DNA of 64,000 nucleotides from Leptobacterium_A meishanense (GCF_037645805.1 NZ_JBBEXE010000010.1:62001-126000); one strand, 5' to 3'. Counted from the stretch's first letter, positions 1-9,522 are shown. A program made the numbers and translations. The notes: a model not told the origin generated them from the letters alone.

Positions 1-1
1 A

Positions 2-163
2 AAAGACAGTATGTTACAAACGCTTCCTGTGAAACCGGTTTATTTCTCAGAAAAGAAAGCTGTTGTAAAAGGAATTCCCGATGGTACAATAATTTTAGCT
101 AGGCCTGTGCCAGGAGCTTATTCCGGAATGCAGGTGAGTATATACAAATCAGAAGAACAATAA
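2..163 (+). CDS. RND efflux periplasmic adaptor (membrane fusion protein), C-terminal end only
   Basis: The open frame runs in from the left edge and stops at 161-163, leaving about 53 residues. The visible end contains KGIPDGTIILARPVPGAY and a basic/acidic tail, which fits the last beta-strands of an HlyD/AcrA-type adaptor. These proteins bridge the inner-membrane pump and the outer-membrane channel. The assignment leans on context: an RND pump starts 10 nt downstream and a TolC-like channel follows, the usual adaptor-pump-channel order. The N-terminus, lipoyl and hairpin domains lie outside the window, so substrate and subfamily cannot be judged. Confidence 0.72.
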   Translation, partial: KDSMLQTLPVKPVYFSEKKAVVKGIPDGTIILARPVPGAYSGMQVSIYKSEEQ

Positions 164-172
164 CCTGCACAC

Positions 173-3100
173 ATGAGAAAAATAATTGCTTATTTTATTA
201 AATACCATGTGGCTGTTAATGTTATCATTATTGCCTTTTTTATTTTTGGAACCGTAGGGGCACTTTCCTTAAAATCATCTTTTTTTCCATTGGTCGATTC
301 CAAAATAATTAATATAACAGCAGTGTACCCGGGCGCTTCCCCACAAGAAATAGAAGAAGGGATCATCCTTAAAATAGAAGATAATTTAAAAGGGTTGGAA
401 GGCATAGATAGGGTGACTTCTGTTTCCCGGGAAAATTCAGCGGGTGTTACTGTAGAGATCATGAAGGGAGAAAATATTGACTTTATGCTGCAAGAAGTTA
501 AAAATGCAGTAGATCGTGTCCCTTCCTTTCCTGTGGGGATGGAGCCCATCATAGTAGCTAAACAAGAAGCGACACGGCAAACAATCAGTTTTTCAACCAG
601 TGGAGAAAATATTCCTTTAGTTACACTGAAACAAATAACCCGGGAGATTGAAAATGACCTTAGAGGAATGGAAGGGATTTCACAAGTAGCAATTTCCGGC
701 TATCCTCAGGAAGAAATTGAAATAGCTGTCAAAGAAGATGCACTTATTGCCTATAATTTAACCTTTAGTGAAGTAGCCCAGACAGTTTCCCGTGCAAATA
801 TTCTGGTAACGGGAGGAAACATCAAAACCAACACAGAAGAATACCTGATACGGGCAAGCAATAGGTCGTATTATGGAGATGAGCTTGACAACCTTATTGT
901 AAGGGCTTTGCCCAATGGAAATATCATCCGGTTAAAAGATATAGCAAAAGTAAGAGACCGTTTTTCAGAAACTCCAGATGCATCCTACTTCAATGGAAAA
1001 CTATCAGTAAATGTTATAGTGAGCAACACCAATACAGAAGATTTAATATCTACAGCTGAGAAAATAAAAGAATACATTACTGAATACAACCAAAAGCACA
1101 ATAACATTCAATTAGATGTGGTAAGCGACTCTTCTATAACACTTACTCAACGGACACAGTTATTGGCAGAAAATGCCATGATAGGAATCTTATTAGTGTT
1201 ATTTTTTCTATCCACATTTCTGAATACCCGTTTAGCATTCTGGGTGGCTTTTGGGTTGCCGATTTCCTTTTTGGGAATGTTCATCTTTGCCGGAATGTTT
1301 GATGTTACCATCAACGTATTGTCCTTATTTGGGATGATTATTGTAATAGGCATTTTAGTAGATGATGGAATTGTAATTGCCGAAAATATTTTTCAACACT
1401 ACGAAAAAGGAAAATCACCTATAAAAGCAGCCATAGATGGAACCTTAGAAGTAATTCCACCTATAGTGTCTGCCATTGTTACTACGTTACTGGCATTTGC
1501 TACATTCTTTTTTCTAGATAGTAGAATAGGAGAATACTTTTCAGAAGTATCAACGATTGTAACACTTACGCTAACGGTCTCACTATTTGAGGCACTGGTT
1601 ATTCTGCCTGCCCACTTAGCACATTCGAAAGCACTAAAGAAAAAAGAAAACAATAGGGAAGTAAAACCAAATAGGATAGCTATGTTCTTTGCCAAAATGA
1701 GGCAAATAAACAAGATAGGTGATAAAATCATGAGGTATTTGAGAGACAAAACATATAGCCCAATACTTCGCTTTGCGCTTAAAAATCAATTATTTACTTT
1801 TTCAATCTTTATTGTCTTTTTTGTACTTACCATTGGTGCTATAGGAGGAGGAGTTATAGGAACCACATTATTCCCCAGTATTGCCAGCGACCGTATAAAT
1901 GTGAACCTAACGATGCCACAGGGTACAAATGAACGTATTACAGATTCGATCATACAAACGATCGAAACTGCAGCTTGGAAAGTAAATGATGAGTATACTA
2001 CAAAGCAAACAGGTAACAGGCAAGTGATAGAGAATGTCATAAGGAGAATTGGTCCCGGAAGTTCGGTAGCCTCATTGACCATTAATTTATTGCCGGGGGA
2101 ATTCAGGGATGCTTCAGCTCCTGACATTACATCGACCTTAAGGGAAAAAGTAGGCCCTGTAATAGGGGTAGAGAACCTGATCTTTAATTCTGGAGGAAAC
2201 TTTGGAGGGAGTCCGGTATCAGTTTCCTTATTGAGTAACAATATTCAGGAATTAAAAGTTGCTAAAGAAGAACTAAAAGCAACACTTTCAAAAAACCCGT
2301 TGCTCAAAGATATCAATGACAATGATCCGGCTGGAATAAAGGAAATAAAGATTAATTTAAAAGAAAAAGCATATCTATTAGGGCTAGATTTACAGTCGGT
2401 GATGAATCAAGTACGCGCTGCTTTCTTTGGGTTTCAGGCACAGCGTTTCCAGAGAGGACAAGATGAAATCCGTGTTTGGGTACGATACGATAGGGAAAAC
2501 CGCGAGTCTATCCAATCATTGGATGCAATGCGTATTGTAACACCTACAGGTGAGCGTGTACCTTTAAGTGAAATAGCAAGTTATGAGATAGCTAGAGGGG
2601 ATATTGCCATCAATCACTTAGATGGATTAAGAGAAATACAAGTGAGTGCCGACCTTAAAACCCCGGGAGAGAGCGCTACAGATATTCTGGAAGACATAAG
2701 AACAGTGATTATTCCTGAAATACAGTCTAAATACCCTACGATAAAAGCTTCTTTTGAGGGTCAGAACAGACAGGCCAGTAAATTGCAAAACTCTGCAAAA
2801 GCAACTTTTCCGGTTATTTTGTTTTTGATATATGCTGTTATTGCATTTGCCTTCCGTTCCTACAGCCAGCCATTACTTTTATTAATGATGGTTCCATTCA
2901 GTGTTATAGGGGTTGCATGGGGGCATTGGCTCCATGGCTTTTCTATAAATGCACTATCATGGTTGGGCATTGTTGCTTTAATTGGGATTATGGTAAACGA
3001 TGGCTTGGTGCTGATAGGAAAATTCAATACCTTTTTAAAAGAAGGAATGAAATATGAAGAAGCGCTATACGAAGCAGGAAGATCCCGTTTTCGGGCTATC

Positions 3101-3370
3101 TTTTTAACATCTATCACAACGATTGCTGGATTGGCCCCTTTAATTCTTGAAAAAAGCAGGCAAGCGCAGTTTTTAAAACCAATGGCTATTTCCATTTCAT
3201 ATGGAATTGCCATAGCAACAGTATTAACTTTATTAATGCTTCCTATATTTTTATCAGTGAGCAACTATATAAAAGTAACAGCAAAATGGTTAATTACAGG
3301 CAAATCAGTGACAAAAGAAGAGGTAGAACGTGCCATAAAAGAGCAAAAACAAACGGATGAAGCACATTAA
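173..3370 (+). CDS. RND-family efflux pump, inner-membrane permease (AcrB/HAE1 type)
   Basis: This 1065-residue protein has the usual length and two-fold architecture of a proton-driven RND exporter. An N-terminal membrane helix (about residues 13-31) is followed by a large periplasmic porter domain and a helix bundle at about 335-480. The second half repeats this with a helix near 545, a second porter domain and a final bundle from about 880. The proton-relay aspartate pair is visible in GILVDDGIVIAEN (D397-D398, helix 4). It would export drugs, detergents or metabolites with the adaptor before it and the TolC-like protein after it. The channel gene begins 14 nt before this stop, so the two are probably translationally coupled. 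The substrate cannot be read from sequence. No local regulator is present. Confidence 0.95.
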   Translation: MRKIIAYFIKYHVAVNVIIIAFFIFGTVGALSLKSSFFPLVDSKIINITAVYPGASPQEIEEGIILKIEDNLKGLEGIDRVTSVSRENSAGVTVEIMKGENIDFMLQEVKNAVDRVPSFPVGMEPIIVAKQEATRQTISFSTSGENIPLVTLKQITREIENDLRGMEGISQVAISGYPQEEIEIAVKEDALIAYNLTFSEVAQTVSRANILVTGGNIKTNTEEYLIRASNRSYYGDELDNLIVRALPNGNIIRLKDIAKVRDRFSETPDASYFNGKLSVNVIVSNTNTEDLISTAEKIKEYITEYNQKHNNIQLDVVSDSSITLTQRTQLLAENAMIGILLVLFFLSTFLNTRLAFWVAFGLPISFLGMFIFAGMFDVTINVLSLFGMIIVIGILVDDGIVIAENIFQHYEKGKSPIKAAIDGTLEVIPPIVSAIVTTLLAFATFFFLDSRIGEYFSEVSTIVTLTLTVSLFEALVILPAHLAHSKALKKKENNREVKPNRIAMFFAKMRQINKIGDKIMRYLRDKTYSPILRFALKNQLFTFSIFIVFFVLTIGAIGGGVIGTTLFPSIASDRINVNLTMPQGTNERITDSIIQTIETAAWKVNDEYTTKQTGNRQVIENVIRRIGPGSSVASLTINLLPGEFRDASAPDITSTLREKVGPVIGVENLIFNSGGNFGGSPVSVSLLSNNIQELKVAKEELKATLSKNPLLKDINDNDPAGIKEIKINLKEKAYLLGLDLQSVMNQVRAAFFGFQAQRFQRGQDEIRVWVRYDRENRESIQSLDAMRIVTPTGERVPLSEIASYEIARGDIAINHLDGLREIQVSADLKTPGESATDILEDIRTVIIPEIQSKYPTIKASFEGQNRQASKLQNSAKATFPVILFLIYAVIAFAFRSYSQPLLLLMMVPFSVIGVAWGHWLHGFSINALSWLGIVALIGIMVNDGLVLIGKFNTFLKEGMKYEEALYEAGRSRFRAIFLTSITTIAGLAPLILEKSRQAQFLKPMAISISYGIAIATVLTLLMLPIFLSVSNYIKVTAKWLITGKSVTKEEVERAIKEQKQTDEAH

Positions 3371-4679
3371 TCAATACATATCCATTATACTTCTAGTTGC
3401 AGGAGTACATATAGTTTCCCCACAAGAAGTGCTCAAAAAACAAATGGCAGTAGAACTGGCATTACAAAACAATTTTGATATACAAATAGCTGAGAACAAT
3501 GCTCAGATAGCTGAGAACAATGCAGGAATATTAAATTCGGGGTACTTACCCAGCATTACAGGAAATGCAGGAGCTGCCTACAACAAAGACAATCTGGAAA
3601 GTACCTTTAGAGATGGTAACACAGTTGAACTTAACGGTGCAGAGACAACCCGTTATAATGCTTCAATTAATTTGAATTATACCTTGTTTGATGGATTGGG
3701 AAGATTGTACAATTACAAAACATTAAAAGAACGCTCGGCTCTTTCCGAGTTGCAAGTGAGAGAAACCATAGAGAATACGATTCTTCAATTGTTTTCGGTA
3801 TATTATGAAGTAGCCCGCATAACCGAAAATGTAGCAAACCTTAAGAAAACATTAGCTATTTCTAAAGACCGTTATACAAGGGCAAAATATCAAAACGAAT
3901 ATGGGCAAAATACAGGATTAGATCTATTAAATGTACAAGTAGATGTAAATACAGATAGTATAAACCTGATAAATGCTGAACAAGCTCTACGCAATGCTAA
4001 GCGGGACCTTAACTTGGTATTAAACAGAGACCTGTCAACTGCCTTTGAGGTAGATACTTTAGTTGCTTTTATTCCAGACCTTGTAATGGAAGATCTTTAT
4101 AAGCAGGCAAAAATTAATAATGTACAGTTATTGCAAACGGCACAAGGTTTAAAAATAAATGATTATACCATAAAGTCACTTAAAGGGAATTATCTCCCAA
4201 GTATTGGTTTAACAGGTTCTTATGGCTGGAATAAAAATAACAATAACTCTGCATCTTTTGTAACACAGTCTACTTCAAACGGGTTGTCAGTAGGGGCTTC
4301 TTTAACATGGAATTTATTTGACGGCGGCCGTACGATTACCTCAGTAAAGAATGCTAAGATCACTTATGAAAATCAAGAATTGCTCCAACAGCAAACAGAG
4401 ATGCAGGTAGAACGGAATATTAAAAATGCCTGGGAAACTTATAAAAACACGTTATATGTTTTGGAAGTCCAGAAACAAAATGTACTTACAAACCAAGATA
4501 ATTTTGACAGGACACAAGAACGCTATAAAATAGGACAAGTAACTTCATTAGAATTTCGACAAGCACAATTGAATTTGCTCAATGCAATTAATGCACAGAA
4601 CCAAGCAAAATATACAGCTAAACTAGCTGAGTTACAGGTTTTGCAAGTAAGTGGACAGCTATTAAACATTGCGTTTTAG
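3357..4679 (+). CDS. TolC-family outer-membrane efflux channel
   Basis: A 440-residue outer-membrane factor with an N-terminal signal peptide (about residues 1-22, ending near SPQ). Two internally similar halves each carry a YLPSI-type beta-strand block (LNSGYLPSITGN and GNYLPSIGLTG) and long amphipathic helices rich in Asn, Gln and Ala. This is the TolC fold: three copies form a beta-barrel plus periplasmic tunnel. It overlaps the RND pump gene by 14 nt and is the last gene of the efflux operon; a minus-strand gene follows. A direct 21-nt duplication lies near its 5' end (see the repeat entry). Confidence 0.95.
   Translation: MKHINQYISIILLVAGVHIVSPQEVLKKQMAVELALQNNFDIQIAENNAQIAENNAGILNSGYLPSITGNAGAAYNKDNLESTFRDGNTVELNGAETTRYNASINLNYTLFDGLGRLYNYKTLKERSALSELQVRETIENTILQLFSVYYEVARITENVANLKKTLAISKDRYTRAKYQNEYGQNTGLDLLNVQVDVNTDSINLINAEQALRNAKRDLNLVLNRDLSTAFEVDTLVAFIPDLVMEDLYKQAKINNVQLLQTAQGLKINDYTIKSLKGNYLPSIGLTGSYGWNKNNNNSASFVTQSTSNGLSVGASLTWNLFDGGRTITSVKNAKITYENQELLQQQTEMQVERNIKNAWETYKNTLYVLEVQKQNVLTNQDNFDRTQERYKIGQVTSLEFRQAQLNLLNAINAQNQAKYTAKLAELQVLQVSGQLLNIAF
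3483..3524 (+). repeat. In-frame 21-nt tandem duplication inside the TolC-like gene
   Basis: Two adjacent 21-nt copies (3483-3503 and 3504-3524) encode QIAENNA twice. They share 17 consecutive identical bases and differ at only a few positions. The copies extend a helix just after the signal peptide. Asn/Ala-rich heptad-like runs are normal in TolC helices, so this may be ordinary family structure preserved at DNA level rather than a new event. Confidence 0.7.
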
Positions 4680-4732
4680 TATTACCTTCATTAAAAAATC
4701 ATGCATAGTTAGTTTTATAATTAAGGCAGTTA

Positions 4733-5188
4733 TTAACTAATTAAATGTTTTTCAAAACAAAAACTATTTTCGGCATGGGTGTATGGAGGGTAGTTTGGAA
4801 TTATTTTATAACCTAACTTTTTATACAAAGCGATAGCTTCCGGCTGCCTTTTTCCAGTTTCCAAAATACATTTTTTATAACCCAATTCAATTGCCCAATG
4901 CTCTAGTTTAGTTAGTATTTTAGAAGCAACCCCTTTGCCTCTATTTTTAGGGGGCACATACATGCGTTTTATTTCTACAATTCTAGTATCATATTTTTTA
5001 AAAGCACCACATCCTACTGGCTTATCGTGCTCATATGCTATAATTACATGTTTTATGCTATCAATTTTATTAAACTGATCATAAAAAGCATGCTCATCCC
5101 CATCCCTGATGGCAAGATCAGCGTTTAGATGTTTTACAAGATGGGTAAAATCCTGATTTTTAGAATCTGTTTTTATAAGAGTAATCAT
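4733..5188 (-). CDS. GNAT-family N-acetyltransferase
   Basis: A 151-residue single-domain GNAT. The acetyl-CoA pyrophosphate-binding motif is visible in MYVPPKNRGKGVASKIL (R/Q-x-x-G-x-G/A type), followed by the typical EAIALYKKLGYK block of the C-terminal half. It should transfer an acetyl group from acetyl-CoA to an amine; the acceptor cannot be inferred. It stands alone: the TolC-like gene converges on it and the neighbouring minus-strand operon ends at a terminator upstream. The start at 5188 gives a normal N-terminal strand (MITLIKTDSK). Confidence 0.9.
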   Translation of the reverse strand: MITLIKTDSKNQDFTHLVKHLNADLAIRDGDEHAFYDQFNKIDSIKHVIIAYEHDKPVGCGAFKKYDTRIVEIKRMYVPPKNRGKGVASKILTKLEHWAIELGYKKCILETGKRQPEAIALYKKLGYKIIPNYPPYTHAENSFCFEKHLIS

Positions 5189-5256
5189 GAAAAAAAGCTT
5201 TGAAAAAGATAACTACTTATCTAAGATATCAAAAATCGCAGAATATATAAAAAGAC

Positions 5257-5290
5257 AAGAATAGACTTCATTAAATTGAAGTCTATTCTT
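5257..5290 (-). terminator. Rho-independent terminator of the S41/serine hydrolase/NTF2-like operon
   Basis: A perfect 14-bp inverted repeat (5257-5270 with 5277-5290) has a 6-nt loop and is flanked by A/T runs. It lies 30 nt beyond the stop of the NTF2-like gene on the minus strand, with a U-rich tail in that direction. It should separate that operon from the GNAT gene. Confidence 0.8.
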
Positions 5291-5319
5291 TTTTCAGATA
5301 CTATATTCAACAAAGAATA

Positions 5320-5787
5320 TTATTGTGGGCGGCGCATTCTTTTTTGATGGTAGGCAAAAACTTTACCCATTATTTTCCATTTTCCATCAAGATTTTGCCA
5401 TACCATATAGTCCGTATATAATTTTTTGCCGTCTTGATAAATTTCATTAACTGTTACAGCAGCATCATCTGTTACATTAACATCTAATAACTTGTATTCA
5501 ATGTTTTCAAATTTCATATTCTTTAGCATATTAACCCAAGTATCAAGATCAAATTTTTTAAGTGTTCTCCCTTGAGGACTCATCATAGGTGCGTGAAATT
5601 GAAAGTCTTTATGAAAACCATCTCTGATGGCCTTTTCATTAAATTTTCTAAAAACCCCTTCTACATATGATTCTACTAATACAGCTTCGATAGCCGCTTT
5701 TGCATCAGAAGGTTTAGTCTGTGCGGTCATTGTGAACATTGGTGCGGCTACCAATATAAGAACTAATTTTTTCAATTGTTTTTTCAT
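5320..5787 (-). CDS. Exported NTF2-like protein (putative lumazine-binding family)
   Basis: 155 residues with a clear signal peptide (MKKQLKKLVLILVAAPMFTM, cleavage near TAQ). The body has the NTF2/SnoaL cone fold pattern of the Lumazine_bd_2 family: an N-terminal helix with AIEAVLVESYVEG, a FHKDFQFH segment, WVNMLKN, and two closing strands ending in DGKWKIMGKVFAYH. Members are usually periplasmic and of unknown ligand. It lies 31 nt downstream of the serine hydrolase gene on the same strand and is the last gene of that three-gene unit. The function is unproven. Confidence 0.8.
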   Translation of the reverse strand: MKKQLKKLVLILVAAPMFTMTAQTKPSDAKAAIEAVLVESYVEGVFRKFNEKAIRDGFHKDFQFHAPMMSPQGRTLKKFDLDTWVNMLKNMKFENIEYKLLDVNVTDDAAVTVNEIYQDGKKLYTDYMVWQNLDGKWKIMGKVFAYHQKRMRRPQ

Positions 5788-5818
5788 GATTACTTGATTT
5801 TAAAATTATTGTATAACA

Positions 5819-7162
5819 TTATTTAATTTCTATTTCTGATTGAAAAATACCTCCTGGGACACGACGCTTGTTCGGGTTGTCAGGATCATGGTACGATACA
5901 CCATCTACAATAAAACGATAATAGTGCTTACCGGTAGGAAGGTCAATTTTAGTGACCCATTTACCCTTTTCTTTTTTTAATGGATACTTAAACATGTTCC
6001 CATTAGTAAATGCGCCATGTACGGTTACCACATGGGCATTTTCATGACCCTTTAACTGAAATGTTGTTTTTCCGCCCATAGTAGGCTCAGGCAGTAATCC
6101 CATATGCTTTAATAGTAGTCCTGTAAAAGCATCTTTGATGAAAGTTGCACCATGAGGGTCTCTATTAGATAATATTGCAATTGCATATCCTTCATTCCAA
6201 TATATCTGTAGCTCCCCATTGGCGCCTCCGCCACCTCCGCCATGACCGGTTGTTTGAATGCCAAAGATGTTGTTTGCATAAAATCCGTATCCGTACATTC
6301 CTCTACTTCTACCATCAACCCTTCCCTTTATCATTTCTTCAGTATTCTTTTTGCTAAGTAGCTCATAATTTTTTAAGCAATTAGAAAATTTTATCCAATC
6401 AATCACAGTAGAATATCCGCCACCACCTGAATTTCCATCATGGTCATATTCTACTAGTTCTGGTTCACCATTTCCTTGATTCATCCAATTAGAATAATGA
6501 GAGGCCATATTCTTTAAGTTTTTGTCATTAAGCTTAAATCCGGTATTTTCCATTTTAGCAGGATCAAAGATGTTTTTTTGGATATAATCAAAATAAGATA
6601 TCCCAGTCACTTCTTCAATAATCAAACCTAAAACAACATAGCCGGCATTGCTGTAAGACATCCGTTCTCCAGGTGTAAATGCTAAAGGCTCATTTACAAA
6701 TTGAGGGAGATAATCTTTTAGCTCAACTAAATATTTGGAGGCAGACATTCTTGGTAAAGAAGTAATCCCTGAGGTATGTGTTAATAAATGTTCTACGGTT
6801 ATTCTACTGGCAGCATCTTTATTTGGATAATCAGGAATGATATCAATTAGTTTGTCACTTAATTTTAATTTTCCTTTTTCTACTAACTGCATAATGGCCA
6901 TACCTGTAAACATTTTTCCCATAGAAGCATAATTATACTTTGTTTCAATGGTATTTGGGGTCTTTTTTTCCTTACTTGACAATCCGTAAGTTTTTTCAAA
7001 AATGTGTTTTCCATCTTTAGCAACAATAACGCTTCCGGAAAAATCCATATTCTTCAAAACAGCTTCAAAGTCGCTAATTAAAGCTTTCTGGTTAACCTTC
7101 TGAGCATTTATGCTCAGAATTGAAATGGCCAAGGCAATGATTGTTATAAAATTAGTTTTCAT
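5819..7162 (-). CDS. Serine hydrolase (beta-lactamase/PBP-like) with C-terminal glycogen-binding-like domain
   Basis: 447 residues with a signal peptide (1-20, ISINAQ). The catalytic domain (about 35-350) has class C beta-lactamase/DD-peptidase motifs: S80-M-G-K83 (SxxK), Y170-S-N172 (YxN) and a glycine-rich GHGGGGGG block in place of KTG. Residues about 370-447 form a separate beta-sandwich ending in GKHYYRFIVDGVSYHDPDNP. This is the signature of an AMPK-type CBM48/E-set domain, which normally binds alpha-glucans. The enzyme probably cleaves an ester or peptide bond in the periplasm or at the surface. It lies 16 nt after the S41 peptidase gene. The substrate is not known; a classical beta-lactamase role is unlikely. 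Confidence 0.88.
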   Translation of the reverse strand: MKTNFITIIALAISILSINAQKVNQKALISDFEAVLKNMDFSGSVIVAKDGKHIFEKTYGLSSKEKKTPNTIETKYNYASMGKMFTGMAIMQLVEKGKLKLSDKLIDIIPDYPNKDAASRITVEHLLTHTSGITSLPRMSASKYLVELKDYLPQFVNEPLAFTPGERMSYSNAGYVVLGLIIEEVTGISYFDYIQKNIFDPAKMENTGFKLNDKNLKNMASHYSNWMNQGNGEPELVEYDHDGNSGGGGYSTVIDWIKFSNCLKNYELLSKKNTEEMIKGRVDGRSRGMYGYGFYANNIFGIQTTGHGGGGGGANGELQIYWNEGYAIAILSNRDPHGATFIKDAFTGLLLKHMGLLPEPTMGGKTTFQLKGHENAHVVTVHGAFTNGNMFKYPLKKEKGKWVTKIDLPTGKHYYRFIVDGVSYHDPDNPNKRRVPGGIFQSEIEIK

Positions 7163-7178
7163 GATTTTTTATTAAATG

Positions 7179-8213
7179 TTAATTATTATTAATCAAATCA
7201 AGTGCTTTTTCTAAGGCTTCCTCAGCGGGCACTTTATGATGAGGTTCTATTCCAGTAGATTGAAACCCTTTCCCTGTGGAGGGATTCCATACTCTTCCTT
7301 GAGGTAAAAACATTTGAAGACTTTCACCTACAGGGACCATGCCTCCAAAATGTCCACCGCCACCAGTGTTTTCACCTACAATGGTCACACGATTGTTATT
7401 GTTTAGGCCAAATGTGAATGACTCTGCAGCTGAAAAAGTACGCTTACTAGTGAGAATATAAACAGGAATATCAACCAATGTTTTTCCTGAAATATTTTCT
7501 AATGTCCACCTTTCTTGTGGGGCATCCCAACCTCTTCGATAGGAAGTAGAAAGATGAGTAGGAGCATTAAAGAGATATGATGATAAATGAAGAACCATTT
7601 CCGGAGAGCCGCCAAAGTTTCCTCTTAAATCAATAATTAAAGCATCTACATCTGATAAAAAAGCCATAGCAGCATCTGCTTTTTTGATTGCTTCCGGTTC
7701 GGATGAAAACATGGAAAACTTTAAATAACCAATATTATTAGGTAAAATCTCTACATGGTCAAAACCATAATTATTTACATTTGGCACACCTCTTTGTTGA
7801 GGTGTTCTTCTAACAACCCTTCTTTCTGCATTTGGTGTTTGCCCTTCAGGTGTAGTTCCGCCAGGAACCATTCTCACAACCCTTCTTCTATTAGCTCCAG
7901 GCGCTTCTCCTTCTGTAAACCGTACATATAAATGCCTGTCATTGCTTAGATCAAATAATGTTTTAGTAAGTGCTTTAGAAAATGATTTTTTGCTTTGAAC
8001 AGTATCAAAAATTCCTTTTTTGTATAGCTTTTTTAGAGAGGTTGCTATCTCTTTTCCTTTATCTTCATATATATATCCCTCTATTAATTGTTTAGAAATA
8101 GAGTCTATAGTCACCTTTATTTCTTTTTTATTAATTTCTTGACCATATGAATTAGTCGTAAAAAAACTAACACTAAAACCAATAAATAGTATAAGTAATA
8201 TGAGTTTCTTCAT
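7179..8213 (-). CDS. S41-family exported peptidase with an Arg/Pro/Gly-rich insert
   Basis: 344 residues with a signal peptide (about 1-24). An N-terminal helical region is followed by the tail-specific protease core (about 150-340). Core motifs include ALIIDLRGNFGGSPE (substrate-binding strand) and TSKRTFSAAESF, where the serine of SAAE (about S261) is the likely nucleophile, then GENTGGGGHFGG. No PDZ domain is evident. Between the helical region and the core, residues about 103-145 are low complexity and contain two similar blocks, RRRVVRMVPGG and ERRVVRRTPQQR. It is first in the minus-strand trio and divergent from the LytS gene, so the two units share the 8214-8421 intergenic region. The substrate is unknown. 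Confidence 0.88.
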   Translation of the reverse strand: MKKLILLILFIGFSVSFFTTNSYGQEINKKEIKVTIDSISKQLIEGYIYEDKGKEIATSLKKLYKKGIFDTVQSKKSFSKALTKTLFDLSNDRHLYVRFTEGEAPGANRRRVVRMVPGGTTPEGQTPNAERRVVRRTPQQRGVPNVNNYGFDHVEILPNNIGYLKFSMFSSEPEAIKKADAAMAFLSDVDALIIDLRGNFGGSPEMVLHLSSYLFNAPTHLSTSYRRGWDAPQERWTLENISGKTLVDIPVYILTSKRTFSAAESFTFGLNNNNRVTIVGENTGGGGHFGGMVPVGESLQMFLPQGRVWNPSTGKGFQSTGIEPHHKVPAEEALEKALDLINNN

Positions 8214-8406
8214 TGCTTAGTACAATTAATTTTTTGTAAATGTATAGCAGTAATAATATAGATAATAACTTTACTAAGTTTGAACTGATGAAATATGGGA
8301 ATATTTATGCAAAGTGCAATTATTTATGTGCCAAGTACTTCACATATAAAACAAGTCTTTTTGAACAAAATTCTCAATATGTTTTATTTAGCGCTATTAT
8401 ATGCTG

Positions 8407-8414
8407 TATTTTTG
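8407..8414 (+). promoter_or_regulatory. Candidate -7 box of the lytS/lytTR unit
   Basis: TATTTTTG matches the Bacteroidota -7 consensus TAnnTTTG and ends only 7 nt before the kinase ATG, which would give a leaderless or near-leaderless mRNA. No convincing -33 element was found, so this is tentative. The 208-nt region 8214-8421 holds no credible gene. Confidence 0.35.
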
Positions 8415-8421
8415 AAGTTAA

Positions 8422-9522
8422 ATGAAGATAGATAAAAAAAATTATTTTTTTTTCCTCCATGCTCTTTTTTGGGCAATTACTTTTTGGGGCACATATAACA
8501 TACTGGCTACTGCGAAGTTTTATACCATGAAAATGCACCCTGTTAAGGGAAAGGAAATTGCACTAGAGACTATCCATGAGCCAAACTATATCTACATTAT
8601 ATTAGTAGATGTTTTACTTAAAATGATCATGGTTTATGGAACGCTGTATATACTTATACCTAAATTTATTCCAAGTAAAAGATATCATCATTTTGTTATC
8701 TCGGCAATAGTTCTTTTCTCTATTACATTAATGGCAGGGCTCTTTTTTGAACAATTTTTTTCTGGAAAGTATATAGAACAAGATCTTTTTAAAAATTCAT
8801 CTCGATTTTTAACTAATAGTATTGTTTTCCATATTGGGATATTTTCATTAGCACTAGGATATTACTTTTCTGTAAATTGGTATAAAATAGAAAAGCAACG
8901 TCAAAAACTGGAAAAAGAAAAGCTAGTATCTGAGTTGAAATTTTTAAAATCACAAATAAACCCTCACTTTTTATTTAATACGCTCAATAATATTTTTGCG
9001 ATAGCCAGAAAGTATGAAAACCCACTATTGGCTGATTCTATTAATAAGCTTGCACACTTGATGCGATATATGCTATATGAAAATGATGTTGAAAAAGTTT
9101 CGTTGGATCGCGAAATTAAGTATTTAAAAGATTTTATAGAATTACAAAAATTAAGGTTATCAAATAACCAGTACAATACCATTGAATTTAATGAATCTGG
9201 CAACGTCAATAAATATACCATTGCTCCATTGCTCCTTATCCCGTTTGTTGAAAATGCTTTTAAATATAGCATTAGTTCAACAAGTAAAATAGAGATAAAG
9301 ATAGCATTGAATATAGAAAATGAGACGTTAATTTTTACTGTAGAAAACTCTGTAAACTATAATAATGTTAACAACCATGAGGATAGTGGGATAGGCTTAA
9401 AAAATGTAAAAAGAAGACTAGAGTTGATCTATCCCGATAAATACAATCTCGAAATAAAAGAACAAAACAAACGATATTTCGTAAATTTAAGGTTAGAATT
9501 AGATTCAGAAATTATTCAATAA
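8422..9522 (+). CDS. LytS-type sensor histidine kinase
   Basis: 366 residues. Four predicted membrane helices (about 8-28, 56-80, 90-110, 130-150) form the sensor. A short coiled coil (about 152-175) leads to the His_kinase domain with the phospho-acceptor H182 in SQINPHFLFNTLNN. The ATPase part follows, with LIPFVENAFKYSI (N box) and GIGLKNVKRRL (G box). This is the class that pairs with LytTR regulators, and such a regulator starts 6 nt downstream. There is no periplasmic sensor domain of note, so the signal is probably membrane-borne. It is transcribed divergently from the hydrolase trio, which is a plausible target. Confidence 0.93.
   Translation: MKIDKKNYFFFLHALFWAITFWGTYNILATAKFYTMKMHPVKGKEIALETIHEPNYIYIILVDVLLKMIMVYGTLYILIPKFIPSKRYHHFVISAIVLFSITLMAGLFFEQFFSGKYIEQDLFKNSSRFLTNSIVFHIGIFSLALGYYFSVNWYKIEKQRQKLEKEKLVSELKFLKSQINPHFLFNTLNNIFAIARKYENPLLADSINKLAHLMRYMLYENDVEKVSLDREIKYLKDFIELQKLRLSNNQYNTIEFNESGNVNKYTIAPLLLIPFVENAFKYSISSTSKIEIKIALNIENETLIFTVENSVNYNNVNNHEDSGIGLKNVKRRLELIYPDKYNLEIKEQNKRYFVNLRLELDSEIIQ

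Noticed and set aside
6175..6357. 60-codon plus-strand frame within the serine hydrolase gene
   Set aside because: Cys/His-rich antisense artefact opposite a glycine-rich coding stretch.
8240..8425. 61-codon open frame ahead of the LytS gene
   Set aside because: Low-complexity translation, overlaps the kinase start, and sits where the divergent promoters should be.
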